Part shown: piece by piece, positions 40,156 through 40,183 of the stretch
Position numbering within the stretch: the stretch's first letter is position 1
Layout: every line of letters begins with the position of its first letter
Assembly (NCBI RefSeq): GCF_006538705.1
Contig: NZ_BJLP01000037.1
Coordinates: forward strand, 1 to 40,183
Reading direction: 5' to 3'
Source of the DNA: Cellulomonas uda
GTDB taxonomy: Bacteria; Actinomycetota; Actinomycetes; Actinomycetales; Cellulomonadaceae
DNA length: 40,183 nt
Made by a program: the position numbers and the translations under genes
The notes under the pieces: generated by a model
The model's database searches: none
Seen by the model: only the letters and a program-made list of their open reading frames with translations
Told to the model about the DNA's origin: nothing

Positions 40156-40183
40156 GGGGCGCCGTTCGGGGGACGCTCTCCGT

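Larger units (their letters stand above)
35813..40183. mobile_element. Integrated mobile element, left part (continues beyond the window)
   Basis: Starts at the tRNA-Ser remnant. To the right, base composition becomes visibly less GC-rich and codon use is less biased. Short repeats like arm sites occur at 35891-35959. A small serine recombinase is encoded at 37408, and the rest are unrecognised genes (two with HEPN-like motifs). No integrase, replication or transfer gene is seen in this part; a tRNA-specific integrase is expected at the far end or has been lost. Confidence 0.6.

Overview
The window is very GC-rich and shows strong GC3 bias. It carries a set of genes typical of Actinomycetota: mycothiol-type DinB proteins, an F420-type LLM oxidoreductase, a GT87 mannosyltransferase-like protein, a LytR_C protein, DUF2510, and many starts placed 6-8 nt after a TAnnnT box. 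Gene content and style fit a Micrococcales chromosome, probably Cellulomonadaceae (Cellulomonas-like). That placement is an inference from gene families, not a database match.

Layout. 1-1492: the 5' part of a HelD/HelR helicase-like gene, preceded by a near-perfect rifamycin-associated element (RAE), then a small ScoMcrA-head/zinc-ribbon protein. 1493-2061: no gene, but a C-rich tract and a tandem ~70-bp palindromic repeat array. The same repeat recurs inverted at 24534-24661. 2062-5033: GNAT, double DUF1540, an APH-like kinase, and a GGDEF protein with a ruined active site. 5207-9112: a 1301-residue fusion of an ECF-type sigma factor, a zinc anti-sigma motif, a transmembrane segment and a large extracytoplasmic surface-protein region. 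9117-12268: NAD(P)-binding protein, upp, tadA, a sirtuin, and tRNA-Ser(CGA) with its terminator. 12282-21294: serine beta-lactamase-fold hydrolase, MFS drug exporter with divergent TetR regulator and a clear operator, CBS/GSDEF protein, succinate-semialdehyde-type dehydrogenase, secreted alkaline phosphatase, and a lipoprotein L,D-transpeptidase. 21523-28785: divergent FtsH-like AAA protease, Nei-type DNA glycosylase, LLM oxidoreductase, GT87 glycosyltransferase with a doubtful N-terminus, a small acidic protein, and a uracil/xanthine permease. 28818-35558: LytR_C/VapB-like pair, DUF2510 protein, cold-shock protein, beta-helix protein, degenerate DksA-like protein, GH114-like lipoprotein, two DinB-superfamily proteins, and IPP isomerase (idi).

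35813-40183 (continuing past the end) looks like an integrated mobile element. It begins at a 3' remnant of a serine tRNA gene, carries short repeats like integrase arm sites, is visibly less GC-rich, and encodes a small serine recombinase and several unknown proteins. Two adjacent unknowns carry HEPN-like R-x4/6-H motifs, so they are the best candidate here for an undescribed defence-type system. The other standout items are the sigma/anti-sigma/surface-protein fusion and the dispersed palindromic repeat family.

Connections between genes: upp and the NCS2 permease both serve pyrimidine salvage. The TetR/MFS pair and the RAE-HelR locus are separate drug-response modules. idi and the MDMPI-like gene are 5 nt apart, and VapB-like/LytR_C and recombinase/103-aa protein are coupled by 4-nt overlaps.
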